Part shown: one piece after another, positions 1-8,495 of the stretch
Layout of the letters: each line of letters starts with the position of its first letter
Position numbering within the stretch: position 1 is the first letter of the stretch
Source: an uncultured Rubrobacteraceae bacterium
GTDB lineage: Bacteria > Actinomycetota > Rubrobacteria > Rubrobacterales > Rubrobacteraceae
Direction: 5' to 3'
DNA length: 13,717 nucleotides
Assembly (NCBI GenBank): GCA_902805985.1
Contig: CADCUW010000404.1
Location: 1 to 13,717, forward strand
Made by a program: the position numbers and the translations under genes
Notes under the pieces: model-generated
Told to the model about the DNA's origin: nothing
Databases searched by the model: none
The model's input: the letters and a program-made list of their open reading frames with translations, nothing else

Positions 1-135
1 CTGGTTTTGGCCGCTGCGGTGGCCGCAGCGGTCGCGTTCACCATCATCGTCGTCGTTACGGTCGACCCCTCAAACACGAACACGCGAAGGGACATTGAGC
101 AGGAACGAGAGGGCAAGAAGAGCCAACGCGTGTAA
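1..135 (+). CDS. C-terminal end of a small membrane protein (5' end outside window)
   Basis: Frame 1 is open from the first base to a TAA at 133-135 and gives 44 residues. The first 20 or so are an Ala/Val/Ile-rich hydrophobic stretch that reads as a transmembrane helix. It is followed by a polar, strongly charged tail (RRDIEQEREGKKSQRV). The shape is a single or last membrane helix with a short hydrophilic C-terminal tail. I do not recognise the family and assign no function. It ends 66 nt before the oxidoreductase gene on the same strand, so it could be the last gene of an upstream unit or share one with it. No terminator-like hairpin is visible in the gap. The frame could be fortuitous in such GC-rich DNA, but the clear helix-plus-charged-tail pattern argues for a real gene end. 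Confidence 0.55.
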   Translation: MVLAAAVAAAVAFTIIVVVTVDPSNTNTRRDIEQEREGKKSQRV

Positions 136-201
136 GACCTCGCAGAGGCCCCTAGATCACACTGGGTAGACGCACCTAAGCCCCCGGGAGGCTGGTATAT
201 C

Positions 202-1887
202 GTGAACAGATACGTGCGGCGTGTCATGATCGGGCTGCTGGCAGGGGGATCTGGCGGCGCGATCCTCGTGGTGACGTTGGATGGTGTCGTTGTGGGGTTG
301 CTTTTGGGAACCCTGGCGGGCATCGGCTATGCCCTGGCCTTCCGTCCGGCGCCTGGCGCGTACATAGATAGCGGTATGGCCGCCGCGGCGCTGGGCGTGC
401 CGCTCTGGACGGGGGTCAGCGTGATCGCGCTGCCGCTGCTGGCGGGCCGGCAGCCGCAGTGGACGGCCGAGGGAATGCTGGCGCTGTTCCCGGGGCTGGT
501 GGGCTGGGTCCTGTACGGCGCGGCCCTGGGGCTGCTGACCCAGGCGTTGGGGGATCTGGCCCTCCGGTGGCTCGGTTCTGAGCACACACCCGCCCCACCA
601 GAGCGTGATATCGAGTCGCGGATCGTGATCCTCGGCGGCGGGTTCGCGGGCGTGGCGACCGCCGAGCGCCTGGAGCGCAAGTTCGGCCCCGACCTGTCGG
701 TGGAGTTAACCCTGATAAGCGACAGCAATGCGCTGCTGTTCACGCCGATGCTGGCCGAGGTGGCCACCAGCAGCCTGGAACCCACGCACATAAGCAGCCC
801 GCTGCGCACGAGCCTGCGCCGCACCGACGTCGTGCGCGGGCGCGTGCACGGGATAGACGTCGAAGGGCGCAGGGTGCTGCTGGCGCCGGACGGCGGCTCC
901 GCCGGGGCCGCCGCAGGGGAGGTGCCGTACGACCATCTCGTGCTGGCGCTGGGGTCCGTCTCCAACTACCTCGCGATGGACAACCTCCAGGAGAACGCGC
1001 TCGATTTCAAGACGCTCTCGGACGCCATCCGCATCCGCAACCAAGTGATCGACGTGTTCGAGCGCGCCGACCGTGAGCCGAACCCGGAGATCCGCCGTCC
1101 GCTCCTGACCTTCGTCGTGGCCGGCGGCGGCTTCGCGGGCGCAGAACTGGCCGGCGGTCTCAACGACTTCGCGCGCGGCATGCTGGTCTACTACCCGAAC
1201 ATCCCGACCGAGGAGTTGCGGGTGATCGTGGTGCACTCGCGGGAGCGTATCCTCCCGGAGTTGAGCGCGCCCCTGGCCGACTATGCCCTGGAGCACATGA
1301 AAGAGCGCGGCGTGACCTTCAAGCTGGGCTCCCGCGTCGCCGATGCCGGGCGGGGCGTGGTTGTGCTGGACTCCGACGAGAACATTCGCACCGAGACCCT
1401 GGTGTGGACCGCGGGGACGAAGCCCAACCCGTTGCTCCGGGATCTGCCGGTCGAACACGACAAGCGGGGCGCGGTGTCGGTAGACGAGAACCTGGCCGTA
1501 CGGGACCATGCCGGGCTGTGGGCCGTGGGCGATTGCGCGGCCGTGACGGACGCCAAGACTGGCGAGCCCTGCCCGCCCACGGCCCAGTTCGCGCTACGCG
1601 AGGCCCACACGCTGGCCCACAACATTCACGCCAACGTGCGCGGGCGCCCCCCCAAAGCGTTCCACTTCAGCGGCCTGGGAACGCTTTGCGTCGTGGGCCA
1701 CCATACCGCGTGCGCCGAGATCAAGGGGGTGCGTTTCTCCGGGCTGCTGGCCTGGATGATGTGGCGGGCCATCTACCTGTCCAAGTTGCCCGGGCTGGAC
1801 CGCAAGGCGCGCGTGTTCGTTGATTGGAGCATCGAGCTGTTCTTCCCGCGTGACATCGTGCAGACGATCGAGCTAGACCAGAGGTGA
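202..1887 (+). CDS. NDH-2-type FAD-dependent NAD(P)H oxidoreductase with an extra N-terminal membrane domain
   Basis: 561 aa, GTG start with GGGAGG about 10 nt upstream. Residues about 140-560 have the type II NADH:quinone oxidoreductase layout. There is an FAD-binding Rossmann motif GGGFAG (145-150), a second dinucleotide motif [12 protein letters not shown] (308-319), [12 protein letters not shown] (401-412), the second FAD motif [10 protein letters not shown] (439-448) and [12 protein letters not shown] (457-468). The C-terminal region, with [17 protein letters not shown] (515-531), is amphipathic/hydrophobic, as in NDH-2 membrane anchors. By family it should pass electrons from NAD(P)H to quinone at the inner face of the membrane without pumping protons. 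The donor and acceptor are not decided by sequence. Unusual feature: residues 1-120 add about four hydrophobic segments (roughly 9-27, 28-46, 57-80, 91-117) not found in classical NDH-2. They align with a repeat in the next gene. The stop overlaps the next gene's start by 4 bp (GTGA), implying coupled translation. The enzyme class is firm; the physiological role is inferred. Confidence 0.9.
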   Translation: MNRYVRRVMIGLLAGGSGGAILVVTLDGVVVGLLLGTLAGIGYALAFRPAPGAYIDSGMAAAALGVPLWTGVSVIALPLLAGRQPQWTAEGMLALFPGLVGWVLYGAALGLLTQALGDLALRWLGSEHTPAPPERDIESRIVILGGGFAGVATAERLERKFGPDLSVELTLISDSNALLFTPMLAEVATSSLEPTHISSPLRTSLRRTDVVRGRVHGIDVEGRRVLLAPDGGSAGAAAGEVPYDHLVLALGSVSNYLAMDNLQENALDFKTLSDAIRIRNQVIDVFERADREPNPEIRRPLLTFVVAGGGFAGAELAGGLNDFARGMLVYYPNIPTEELRVIVVHSRERILPELSAPLADYALEHMKERGVTFKLGSRVADAGRGVVVLDSDENIRTETLVWTAGTKPNPLLRDLPVEHDKRGAVSVDENLAVRDHAGLWAVGDCAAVTDAKTGEPCPPTAQFALREAHTLAHNIHANVRGRPPKAFHFSGLGTLCVVGHHTACAEIKGVRFSGLLAWMMWRAIYLSKLPGLDRKARVFVDWSIELFFPRDIVQTIELDQR

Positions 1888-3290
1888 GCCCCCCACGCGT
1901 CACGGCAACGGTCGCCGCGCTCACCGTAGGGTGTGCGGGAGGGACGGTGACCTGGGCAGCAGGGCTGGCCTCGCTCGTGGGCGGCGTGGCGCTCGGCGGG
2001 CTGTACGGCCTGCTCTTCGCGCTCGTGGCCGCGCGGCGGGCCGTCAGTCCGGGCGCCGGGCTGCTCTGGGGGCTCGGTTACGCGCTCGTGTTGTGGCTGG
2101 CGGGCCCCGCTGGTCTGTTCCCGCTGCTAGGCGGAGCCCCGGCGATGGGCATGCCCGACACCGTCCGAGCCCGCTTCCCCGAGCTCGTCGCCTACTTGCT
2201 CTGCTTCGGACTACCGCTGGGCGTGACGCTGGGGACGTTAGGTGGCCTGCGCCCGCCGCCGGGGCAGGCCCGCTTCAGCCCGCCGCGGGCCCTGGTGGTC
2301 GGCGGGGTTGCGGGCATCGTGGGTGGCTGGGCCTTCGGCAGGTGGATGGCGCAGGTCGATTTCTTCCCGCTCATCGCCGGCCTGGTGGACTCCGACTCCG
2401 CCATGGTGGGCATGACGCTCCATTTCGGGATCGCGGTCGGCATCGGCGCGAGCTTCGGCATGTTGTTCCAGCGCGACGTGCGCGGCCTCGGGTCGTCTTT
2501 GGGCTGGGGGCTGGCCTACGGTCTCTTCTGGTGGTTCTTGGGGCCGCTCACGCTCCTGCCGATCTTGCGGGGCGGCCAGCCCGACTGGTCCTACCAGCAG
2601 GGCGGCGCCTTGTTCGGCTCGCTCGTGGGACACGTGATCTACGGCCTGCTGTTGGGCCTAGTCTACGCCGCGCTGGACAGGCTCTGGATTGGCTTCTTCC
2701 ACGACTCGGACCCGATCAACCGCGAGGTCGAGGGGCCGGGGGCGCGCACGCTGCGCTCGCTGGGTTGGGGTGCCGTGGCGAGCCTGGCGGGCGGCCTGCT
2801 ATTCAGCTTGGTGATGGCCGCGACCGGCGTGCTACCGCAGGTAGCCAACCTGGTCGGTGGCTCGTCGCCGGTGCTCGGCTTCGTGGTCCACATGTGCATC
2901 AGTACGCTCATCGGCATGAGCTACGGCGTCCTGTTCGGCCACGAAGCCCCCGACTTCGGATCGGGCATTGCGTGGGGCTTGACGTACGGGTTGGCCTGGT
3001 GGTTCGTGGGCAACCTGACCTTGTTGCCGATACTGCTTGGCCGCCCGTTCGTCTGGACCACCGAGGTCGCAGCCGCCGGGTTGCCTTCGCTGGTCGGACA
3101 CCTGATCTACGGCGCCGCGACGGCCTGTGTTTTCCTGCTGCTGGAGCGCCGCCACGCCGACTGGCTGCGCCTCGATCCCCGCATCGCCGCCAGGGAGGCG
3201 CGCCGACAGCGACCGATAGGGACCCCGGCACCCGCCCTGTGGCTCTTCGTGCTGGGCTTGGGCGTGATGCTTCCGGTAATGCTAGGGTAG
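1884..3290 (+). CDS. Polytopic membrane protein made of about three tandem modules; function unknown
   Basis: 468 aa, GTG start overlapping the stop of the preceding oxidoreductase gene in GTGA. The protein is almost entirely hydrophobic, rich in Gly, Leu, Trp and Tyr. It contains about three copies of a module of 100-130 residues: roughly 19-117 (degenerate), 139-266 and 293-422. Copies 2 and 3 share ordered motifs: G-x-S-[FY]-G-x-L-F (188-195, 344-351), W-G-L-x-Y-G-L (208-214, 364-370), LTLLPIL (222-228, 378-384) and LVGHxIYG (247-254, 403-410). Copy 1 keeps GGLYGLLF (38-45) and WGLGYAL (62-68). An Arg-rich segment (about 422-445) precedes one last hydrophobic helix (about 451-467). The same module, reduced, forms the N-terminus of the oxidoreductase, so the two proteins may form one membrane complex. 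I do not recognise a named family. No catalytic or ligand motif is evident. A transporter, quinone-access or scaffold role would be speculation. Confidence 0.85.
   Translation: MSPPRVTATVAALTVGCAGGTVTWAAGLASLVGGVALGGLYGLLFALVAARRAVSPGAGLLWGLGYALVLWLAGPAGLFPLLGGAPAMGMPDTVRARFPELVAYLLCFGLPLGVTLGTLGGLRPPPGQARFSPPRALVVGGVAGIVGGWAFGRWMAQVDFFPLIAGLVDSDSAMVGMTLHFGIAVGIGASFGMLFQRDVRGLGSSLGWGLAYGLFWWFLGPLTLLPILRGGQPDWSYQQGGALFGSLVGHVIYGLLLGLVYAALDRLWIGFFHDSDPINREVEGPGARTLRSLGWGAVASLAGGLLFSLVMAATGVLPQVANLVGGSSPVLGFVVHMCISTLIGMSYGVLFGHEAPDFGSGIAWGLTYGLAWWFVGNLTLLPILLGRPFVWTTEVAAAGLPSLVGHLIYGAATACVFLLLERRHADWLRLDPRIAAREARRQRPIGTPAPALWLFVLGLGVMLPVMLG
1938..3149 (+). repeat. Three-fold internal protein repeat (coding)
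   Basis: This span encodes the three tandem membrane modules of the downstream protein: approximately 1938-2234, 2298-2681 and 2760-3149. The match was seen at protein level through the shared motifs W-G-L-x-Y-G-L, LTLLPIL and LVGHxIYG. At the DNA level the copies have diverged, so this is an old duplication rather than a recent tandem array. A fourth, partial copy is encoded at about 235-561, in the start of the oxidoreductase gene. Confidence 0.75.
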
Positions 3291-3672
3291 GGGCACGAGA
3301 CCTCTCTTCGCCGTCACGGCCCCGTCAGAGCCTCCTGCCGCGGCCGGCGTCTTCGGTCACGTCTCCGTTACGCCGGGAACACGGCGCCATCACGTCTGCG
3401 GTCCTCCCTCATCGCACGGTCGGGGTGTCTTGGATGCTCTGGTGGGTAACCGGCCGTACGACCGAGCGAGACCGGGCAAACGGGAGAGTCGATTCGCCCG
3501 AACGGAGAATCTAGAGGGGTCGCTTTCTCGGCAAGAGCAGATCCGAGTGCGGGCGATAGTACAAGATAGTACAAAATTCCAGCCGAACAACTGATACGCG
3601 GGTCGAGCAAAGCTGCCCAAACGGTCGCTGTGGCTCCAGGACGCGAGGAGGCCCTGTATGCTGGACCACTTA
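3291..3672. other. Non-coding stretch between the membrane-protein gene and the rpsB promoter
   Basis: About 380 bp with no gene I can support; the open frames crossing it, on either strand, have no recognisable protein features. It is less GC-rich towards the rpsB side. A possible short hairpin (CGGGC at about 3474 with GCCCG at about 3497) has no U-tract, so it is not a convincing terminator. No clear intrinsic terminator follows the gene ending at 3290. A perfect tandem 10-bp repeat lies inside (listed separately). No tRNA or recognisable riboswitch was seen. Confidence 0.6.
3555..3574. repeat. Perfect tandem 10-bp direct repeat upstream of rpsB
   Basis: GATAGTACAA occurs twice back to back in an AT-rich patch of otherwise GC-rich DNA. 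The period is close to one helical turn, so a protein bound to both copies would sit on the same face. It lies about 120 bp upstream of the predicted rpsB -10 element. It could be an activator or repressor site, or a chance slippage product; sequence alone cannot decide. Confidence 0.6.
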
Positions 3673-3701
3673 TAGATGCATAGAGCACCTTGTGCTAGTA
3701 T
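3673..3701 (+). promoter_or_regulatory. Predicted extended -10 promoter of the rpsB operon, overlapping a small palindrome
   Basis: TAGTAT (3696-3701) is preceded by TGC, giving an extended -10 element, and lies in an AT-rich dip. The -35 position (TAGATG, 3673-3678, 17-bp spacer) matches the consensus weakly, as is common for extended -10 promoters. The inverted repeat AGCAC-CTT-GTGCT (3684-3696) fills the spacer and touches the first base of the -10, so a bound protein could block it. Predicted start of transcription is about 3708, giving a leader of about 125 nt before rpsB. This is the only plausible promoter seen in the 540 bp upstream of rpsB. Confidence 0.5.
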
Positions 3702-3707
3702 CTTCGA

Positions 3708-3831
3708 GGTTTAGAACACGCACGCCCGCCGGAAGGTCCAAGAGACCCGGGTGGTGGTCCGTTCAGAGACATTGAAGCGGATTGCGAGGCGCGGGCGGAG
3801 GTTACCAACCACCAAAGAGAGGGATAGAGTT
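3708..3831 (+). promoter_or_regulatory. Putative structured 5' leader of rpsB
   Basis: Long untranslated leader between the predicted transcription start and the TTG start of rpsB. Two long-range pairings are visible: CGCCCGC (3723-3729) with GCGGGCG (3791-3797), and GGTGGT (3753-3758) with ACCACC (3808-3813). The two cross, so they are either alternatives or a pseudoknot. The second lies just upstream of the purine-rich ribosome-binding region (GAGAGG, 3817-3822). rpsB operons are known in other bacteria to be autoregulated by S2 through their leaders. Whether this leader does so is inference. Confidence 0.35.
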
Positions 3832-4977
3832 TTGGATAGCACAACCGAGAGGGTCGGGATCCGGGAGCTGCTCGAGGCCGGGGTCCACTTCGGGCACCAG
3901 GCCAAGCGCTGGAACCCCAAGATGAAGCGCTACATCTTCGCGCAGCGCACCGGCGTTCACATCATCGACCTTGACCAGACGATCACGCTTCTGGAGCGGG
4001 CGCTGAAGTTTATCCGCGGGGTGGCCGAGGCGAACAAGGACGTCCTCTTCGTCGGCACCAAGAAGCAGGCCCAGATACCGCTGGCCGAGCAGGCGATCAG
4101 GAGCGGCCAGCCCTACGTCGCCGAGCGCTACATCGGCGGTATGCTGACCAACTTCCAGACGATCCTGCCGCGTATCCAGTACTTCACGGACCTCGCGGAG
4201 AGGGTCGAGGCGACCCCGGAAGAGGCGAAGACGGGCAAGGACTGGTTCGCGCTCAACCGCGAGTACCAGAAGCTCCGGCGCAACTTCGCCGGGCTCACGG
4301 AGATGGAGAAGCTTCCCGGCGCCATCTTCGTCGTCGACCCCAAGCGCGAGGAGTTGATGGTCAAGGAGGCGAACCGGCTCAAGATCCCGGTCGTCGCGCT
4401 TACCGACACCAACTGCGACCCCGAGGTCGTGGACTACGTTGTCCCCGGCAACGACGACGCGATCCGGTCGATAGGCCTGATCTCACGCCTCGTCGCCGAC
4501 GCGATCGTCGCCGGTCGCGGCGAGGAGTTCCCGACCGACGACCGGCCGCTGCCGCCGGTGATCGAGGAGGCCCAGGTCAACGAAGAGGTCGAGGCCGCCA
4601 AGGCTTCGGCTAACGGCAACGGCGCGGCTGCCGCCCCGACTGCCGCCCCGACTGCCGCCCCGGCTGCTGCGCCTGCGGAACCCGAGGCGGAGACGCCCGT
4701 CACCCCCGCCGAACCGGCCGCAACGTCCGAGACGCAGGACGGCCCACCGGACGAGGCACAGTCCGCCGCGGAGACGACGACCGATCCGGCCGACGAGGTC
4801 GTCGTCGAGGAACCGGCGGCGGAGCCCGCCGAGGTGGTAGGGGCAGACGATCCGGGGGCTGAGGAGCCGACGGCCGACGTGCCCGGCGCGGAGGGTAACT
4901 CCGGCGGCCCGGTGGTCGAGGAGATCGCAGAGGAGCCTGCCGATGGGCAGGAAGACGAACAGAGTGAGAGAGGCTAA
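3832..4977 (+). CDS. rpsB: 30S ribosomal protein S2 with a long acidic C-terminal extension
   Basis: 381 aa from a TTG start with GAGAGG 9 nt upstream. The frame stays open upstream to a GTG at 3751, but the extra 27 residues are not part of S2, and this start places IRELLEAGVHFGHQ at residues 10-23, as expected. The core spans about 1-232 and includes GHQAKRWNPKM (21-31), VLFVGTKKQA (71-80), AERYIGGMLTNF (97-108), AIFVVDPKRE (164-173) and IPVVALTDTNCDP (185-197). S2 binds late on the 30S head/body junction and is needed for S1 recruitment and mRNA binding. Residues about 233-381 form an unstructured-looking tail rich in Ala, Pro and Glu, including short TAAP repeats. This makes the protein about 130 aa longer than a typical S2. 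Such tails occur in actinobacterial S2, but this one is long. It is the first gene of the operon; tsf follows after 5 nt. Confidence 0.97.
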   Translation: MDSTTERVGIRELLEAGVHFGHQAKRWNPKMKRYIFAQRTGVHIIDLDQTITLLERALKFIRGVAEANKDVLFVGTKKQAQIPLAEQAIRSGQPYVAERYIGGMLTNFQTILPRIQYFTDLAERVEATPEEAKTGKDWFALNREYQKLRRNFAGLTEMEKLPGAIFVVDPKREELMVKEANRLKIPVVALTDTNCDPEVVDYVVPGNDDAIRSIGLISRLVADAIVAGRGEEFPTDDRPLPPVIEEAQVNEEVEAAKASANGNGAAAAPTAAPTAAPAAAPAEPEAETPVTPAEPAATSETQDGPPDEAQSAAETTTDPADEVVVEEPAAEPAEVVGADDPGAEEPTADVPGAEGNSGGPVVEEIAEEPADGQEDEQSERG

Positions 4978-4982
4978 AGGCT

Positions 4983-6937
<1,955 letters not shown>

Positions 6938-6940
6938 CTG

Positions 6941-7696
6941 CTGGACCCCATAGCGAAACGCGCCCCCGCGGCTCCTCCCGCACCGCCCGCCCATGCGGAC
7001 TTCGACCCGATCCTCGCCCCCAAGCACGTCGCCATCATCATGGACGGCAACGGGCGCTGGGCCCAGCGCCGCCGGCTCCCCCGGGCCGCCGGCCACCGCC
7101 AGGGCGTCGCCGTCCTGACGCCCCTGCTGGAGACGGCGGGAAGGGCCGGGGTAGAGACCCTTACCCTGTACGCGTTCTCAACCGAGAACTGGGAGCGGCC
7201 GGAGTGGGAGGTGAAGACGCTCATGCGCCTCTTCCTCGAGACGGCCCGAAAGAAGGTGCCGGAGCTGAACGAGCGCGGCGCCCGGCTGCGATTCGTCGGC
7301 CGCCGGGAGGGCCTCCCCGGGGGGGTGCTCGAGGCGCTCGACGAGGCCGAGAAGCTTACCTCCGGCAACGACAGCCTCGACGTCTACATCGCCCTCAACT
7401 ACGGTGGCCGCGCCGAGATAGTCGACGCGGCGAGGCGCATGGCCGCAGACGGCGTGCCGCCGGAGGCCATAGACGAAGAGAAGTTCGCCCGCTACCTCTA
7501 CGCGCCCGACGTGCCCGAGGTGGACCTCGTCATCCGCACGAGCGGCGAGCTTCGTATCTCGAACTTTCTACTGTGGCAGATCGCCTACGCCGAGTTCTAC
7601 GTCACCGAGACGCTCTGGCCGGACTTCTCGCCGGAGGAGTTCATGCAGGCCCTCCGCTCCTTCGCCTCCCGGTCCCGGCGCCGCGGCGGCGTCTGA
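6941..7696 (+). CDS. uppS: Undecaprenyl diphosphate synthase (cis-prenyltransferase), probable CTG start
   Basis: About 251 aa from CTG 6941. The enzyme condenses isopentenyl diphosphate units onto farnesyl (or a shorter allylic) diphosphate in cis. The product is the C55-type lipid carrier for peptidoglycan and wall polymers. Motifs: HVAIIMDGNGRWA (29-41) with the catalytic Asp35, YAFSTENW (77-84), ALNYGGRAEI (151-160) and RTSGELRISNFLLWQIAYAE (199-218). The first ATG in the frame (7040) is the Met directly before the catalytic Asp. Starting there would delete the first core strand (HVAII), so the gene must begin upstream. Between the frr stop and 7040 no in-frame ATG, GTG or TTG exists; only CTG 6938 or 6941 fits, backed by GGAGGT. 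The resulting N-terminus is a Pro/Ala-rich tail of about 20 residues. Product length (C50 versus C55) cannot be told from the sequence. Confidence 0.93.
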   Translation: MDPIAKRAPAAPPAPPAHADFDPILAPKHVAIIMDGNGRWAQRRRLPRAAGHRQGVAVLTPLLETAGRAGVETLTLYAFSTENWERPEWEVKTLMRLFLETARKKVPELNERGARLRFVGRREGLPGGVLEALDEAEKLTSGNDSLDVYIALNYGGRAEIVDAARRMAADGVPPEAIDEEKFARYLYAPDVPEVDLVIRTSGELRISNFLLWQIAYAEFYVTETLWPDFSPEEFMQALRSFASRSRRRGGV

Positions 7697-7702
7697 GGGC
7701 CC

Positions 7703-8476
7703 GTGCTCCGCTGGCGCACCGCCACGGCGCTCGTCCTGGCGCCCATCGCGCTCGCCGCCATCAGGATCGGCGAGGCCGCAGTCCTCGCCCTGGTCCTCGT
7801 CGTGGTGGCAGGCGCGGCCTACGAACTCTCCCGGGCATTGAAACCGCTTCCTTTCGTCGCCGCCTTCGGGGCCGGCGCCATCCCGATACTGCTCTCCATC
7901 ACCTTAGAGGAGACCGGCATCCTCGCCGGCGCGGTGGCGGGCCTCCCCTGGGCGCTCTTGTGGCTGGCGGGAAAGCCGGAGACGCGGACGCTGCGGGCCG
8001 TCCTTGCCGTGCTGCTGATGACGCTGTGGGTCGGGGTGCCGCTGGCGCACCTCGCGATCTACCCGGGGACGCGCGACGAGATCTTCCTTCTGACCATGAT
8101 CGCGGTGGTCGGACCCTGGATCTCGGACTCTGGCGGCTACTTCGCCGGACGGTTCTTCGGCCGTCACCCCGCCTTCCCGACCCTGAGCCCGAAGAAGACG
8201 GTCGAGGGCATCGCCGGCGGCCTGCTAGTTACGGTGCTCGTGGTAGGACCCTTCGCCGCCATCTCCCTCGACTACACGGTGACCAAAGCGCTGGCGATCT
8301 CGCTCGGCGTCTCCCTCGCGAGCCAGGGCGGGGACCTTTTCGAGTCGGTGCTCAAGCGCATCCTGGACGTGAAGGACCTCGGCCACTTCCTGCCGGGCCA
8401 CGGCGGCCTGCTGGACCGGATCGACAGCCTGCTCTTCTCGGTGCCCGCGGTATACTACATCTCGTTGCTCGTATGA
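7703..8476 (+). CDS. cdsA: Phosphatidate cytidylyltransferase (CDP-diglyceride synthase)
   Basis: 257 aa, GTG start 6 nt after the uppS stop, with GAGGG overlapping that stop at a short spacing. It makes CDP-diacylglycerol from phosphatidic acid and CTP in the membrane, the entry point to phosphatidylglycerol, cardiolipin and phosphatidylinositol. The protein is a string of hydrophobic helices. It ends with the full family signature at 215-241, S-V-L-K-R-x4-K-D-x-G-x2-L-P-x-H-G-G-x-x-D-R-x-D, including the Mg-binding acidic residues. The conserved W-I-S-D-S-G-G-Y-F-A-G-R segment is at 139-150, and SPKKTVEGIAGG (162-173) is typical. Its neighbours supply CTP precursors (pyrH) and other lipid enzymes. 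Confidence 0.96.
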   Translation: MLRWRTATALVLAPIALAAIRIGEAAVLALVLVVVAGAAYELSRALKPLPFVAAFGAGAIPILLSITLEETGILAGAVAGLPWALLWLAGKPETRTLRAVLAVLLMTLWVGVPLAHLAIYPGTRDEIFLLTMIAVVGPWISDSGGYFAGRFFGRHPAFPTLSPKKTVEGIAGGLLVTVLVVGPFAAISLDYTVTKALAISLGVSLASQGGDLFESVLKRILDVKDLGHFLPGHGGLLDRIDSLLFSVPAVYYISLLV

Positions 8477-8495
8477 TATTTCTCCCCACATCCTC

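Noticed and set aside
3291..3340. Terminator after the modular membrane protein gene
   Set aside because: GC-rich partial palindromes exist, but there is no clear stem followed by a T-run.
1931..3514. 527-residue open frame overlapping the modular membrane protein gene in another frame
   Set aside because: Composition is Arg/Gly/Ala-rich with no domain features, typical of a shadow frame in GC-rich DNA. The frame starting at 1884 has membrane helices, internal repeats and a coupled start.
3470..3515. Possible riboswitch (GGGCAAAC resembles part of the cyclic di-GMP class I motif)
   Set aside because: The rest of the conserved core is missing, and the position is about 200 nt upstream of the predicted rpsB transcription start, so it would not be in that mRNA.
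3368..3688. Minus-strand open frames upstream of rpsB
   Set aside because: No recognisable domain or coherent composition, and no supporting ribosome-binding site; they run across a predicted promoter region.
3751..3831. N-terminal extension of rpsB from GTG 3751
   Set aside because: The 27 added residues are not part of S2. The TTG at 3832 has a well-spaced GAGAGG, and the region is better explained as leader RNA.
4628..4672. Tandem DNA repeat in rpsB as a mobile or CRISPR-like array
   Set aside because: It is a short coding micro-repeat giving TAAP residues within the S2 tail; there are no spacers and no flanking genes of such systems.
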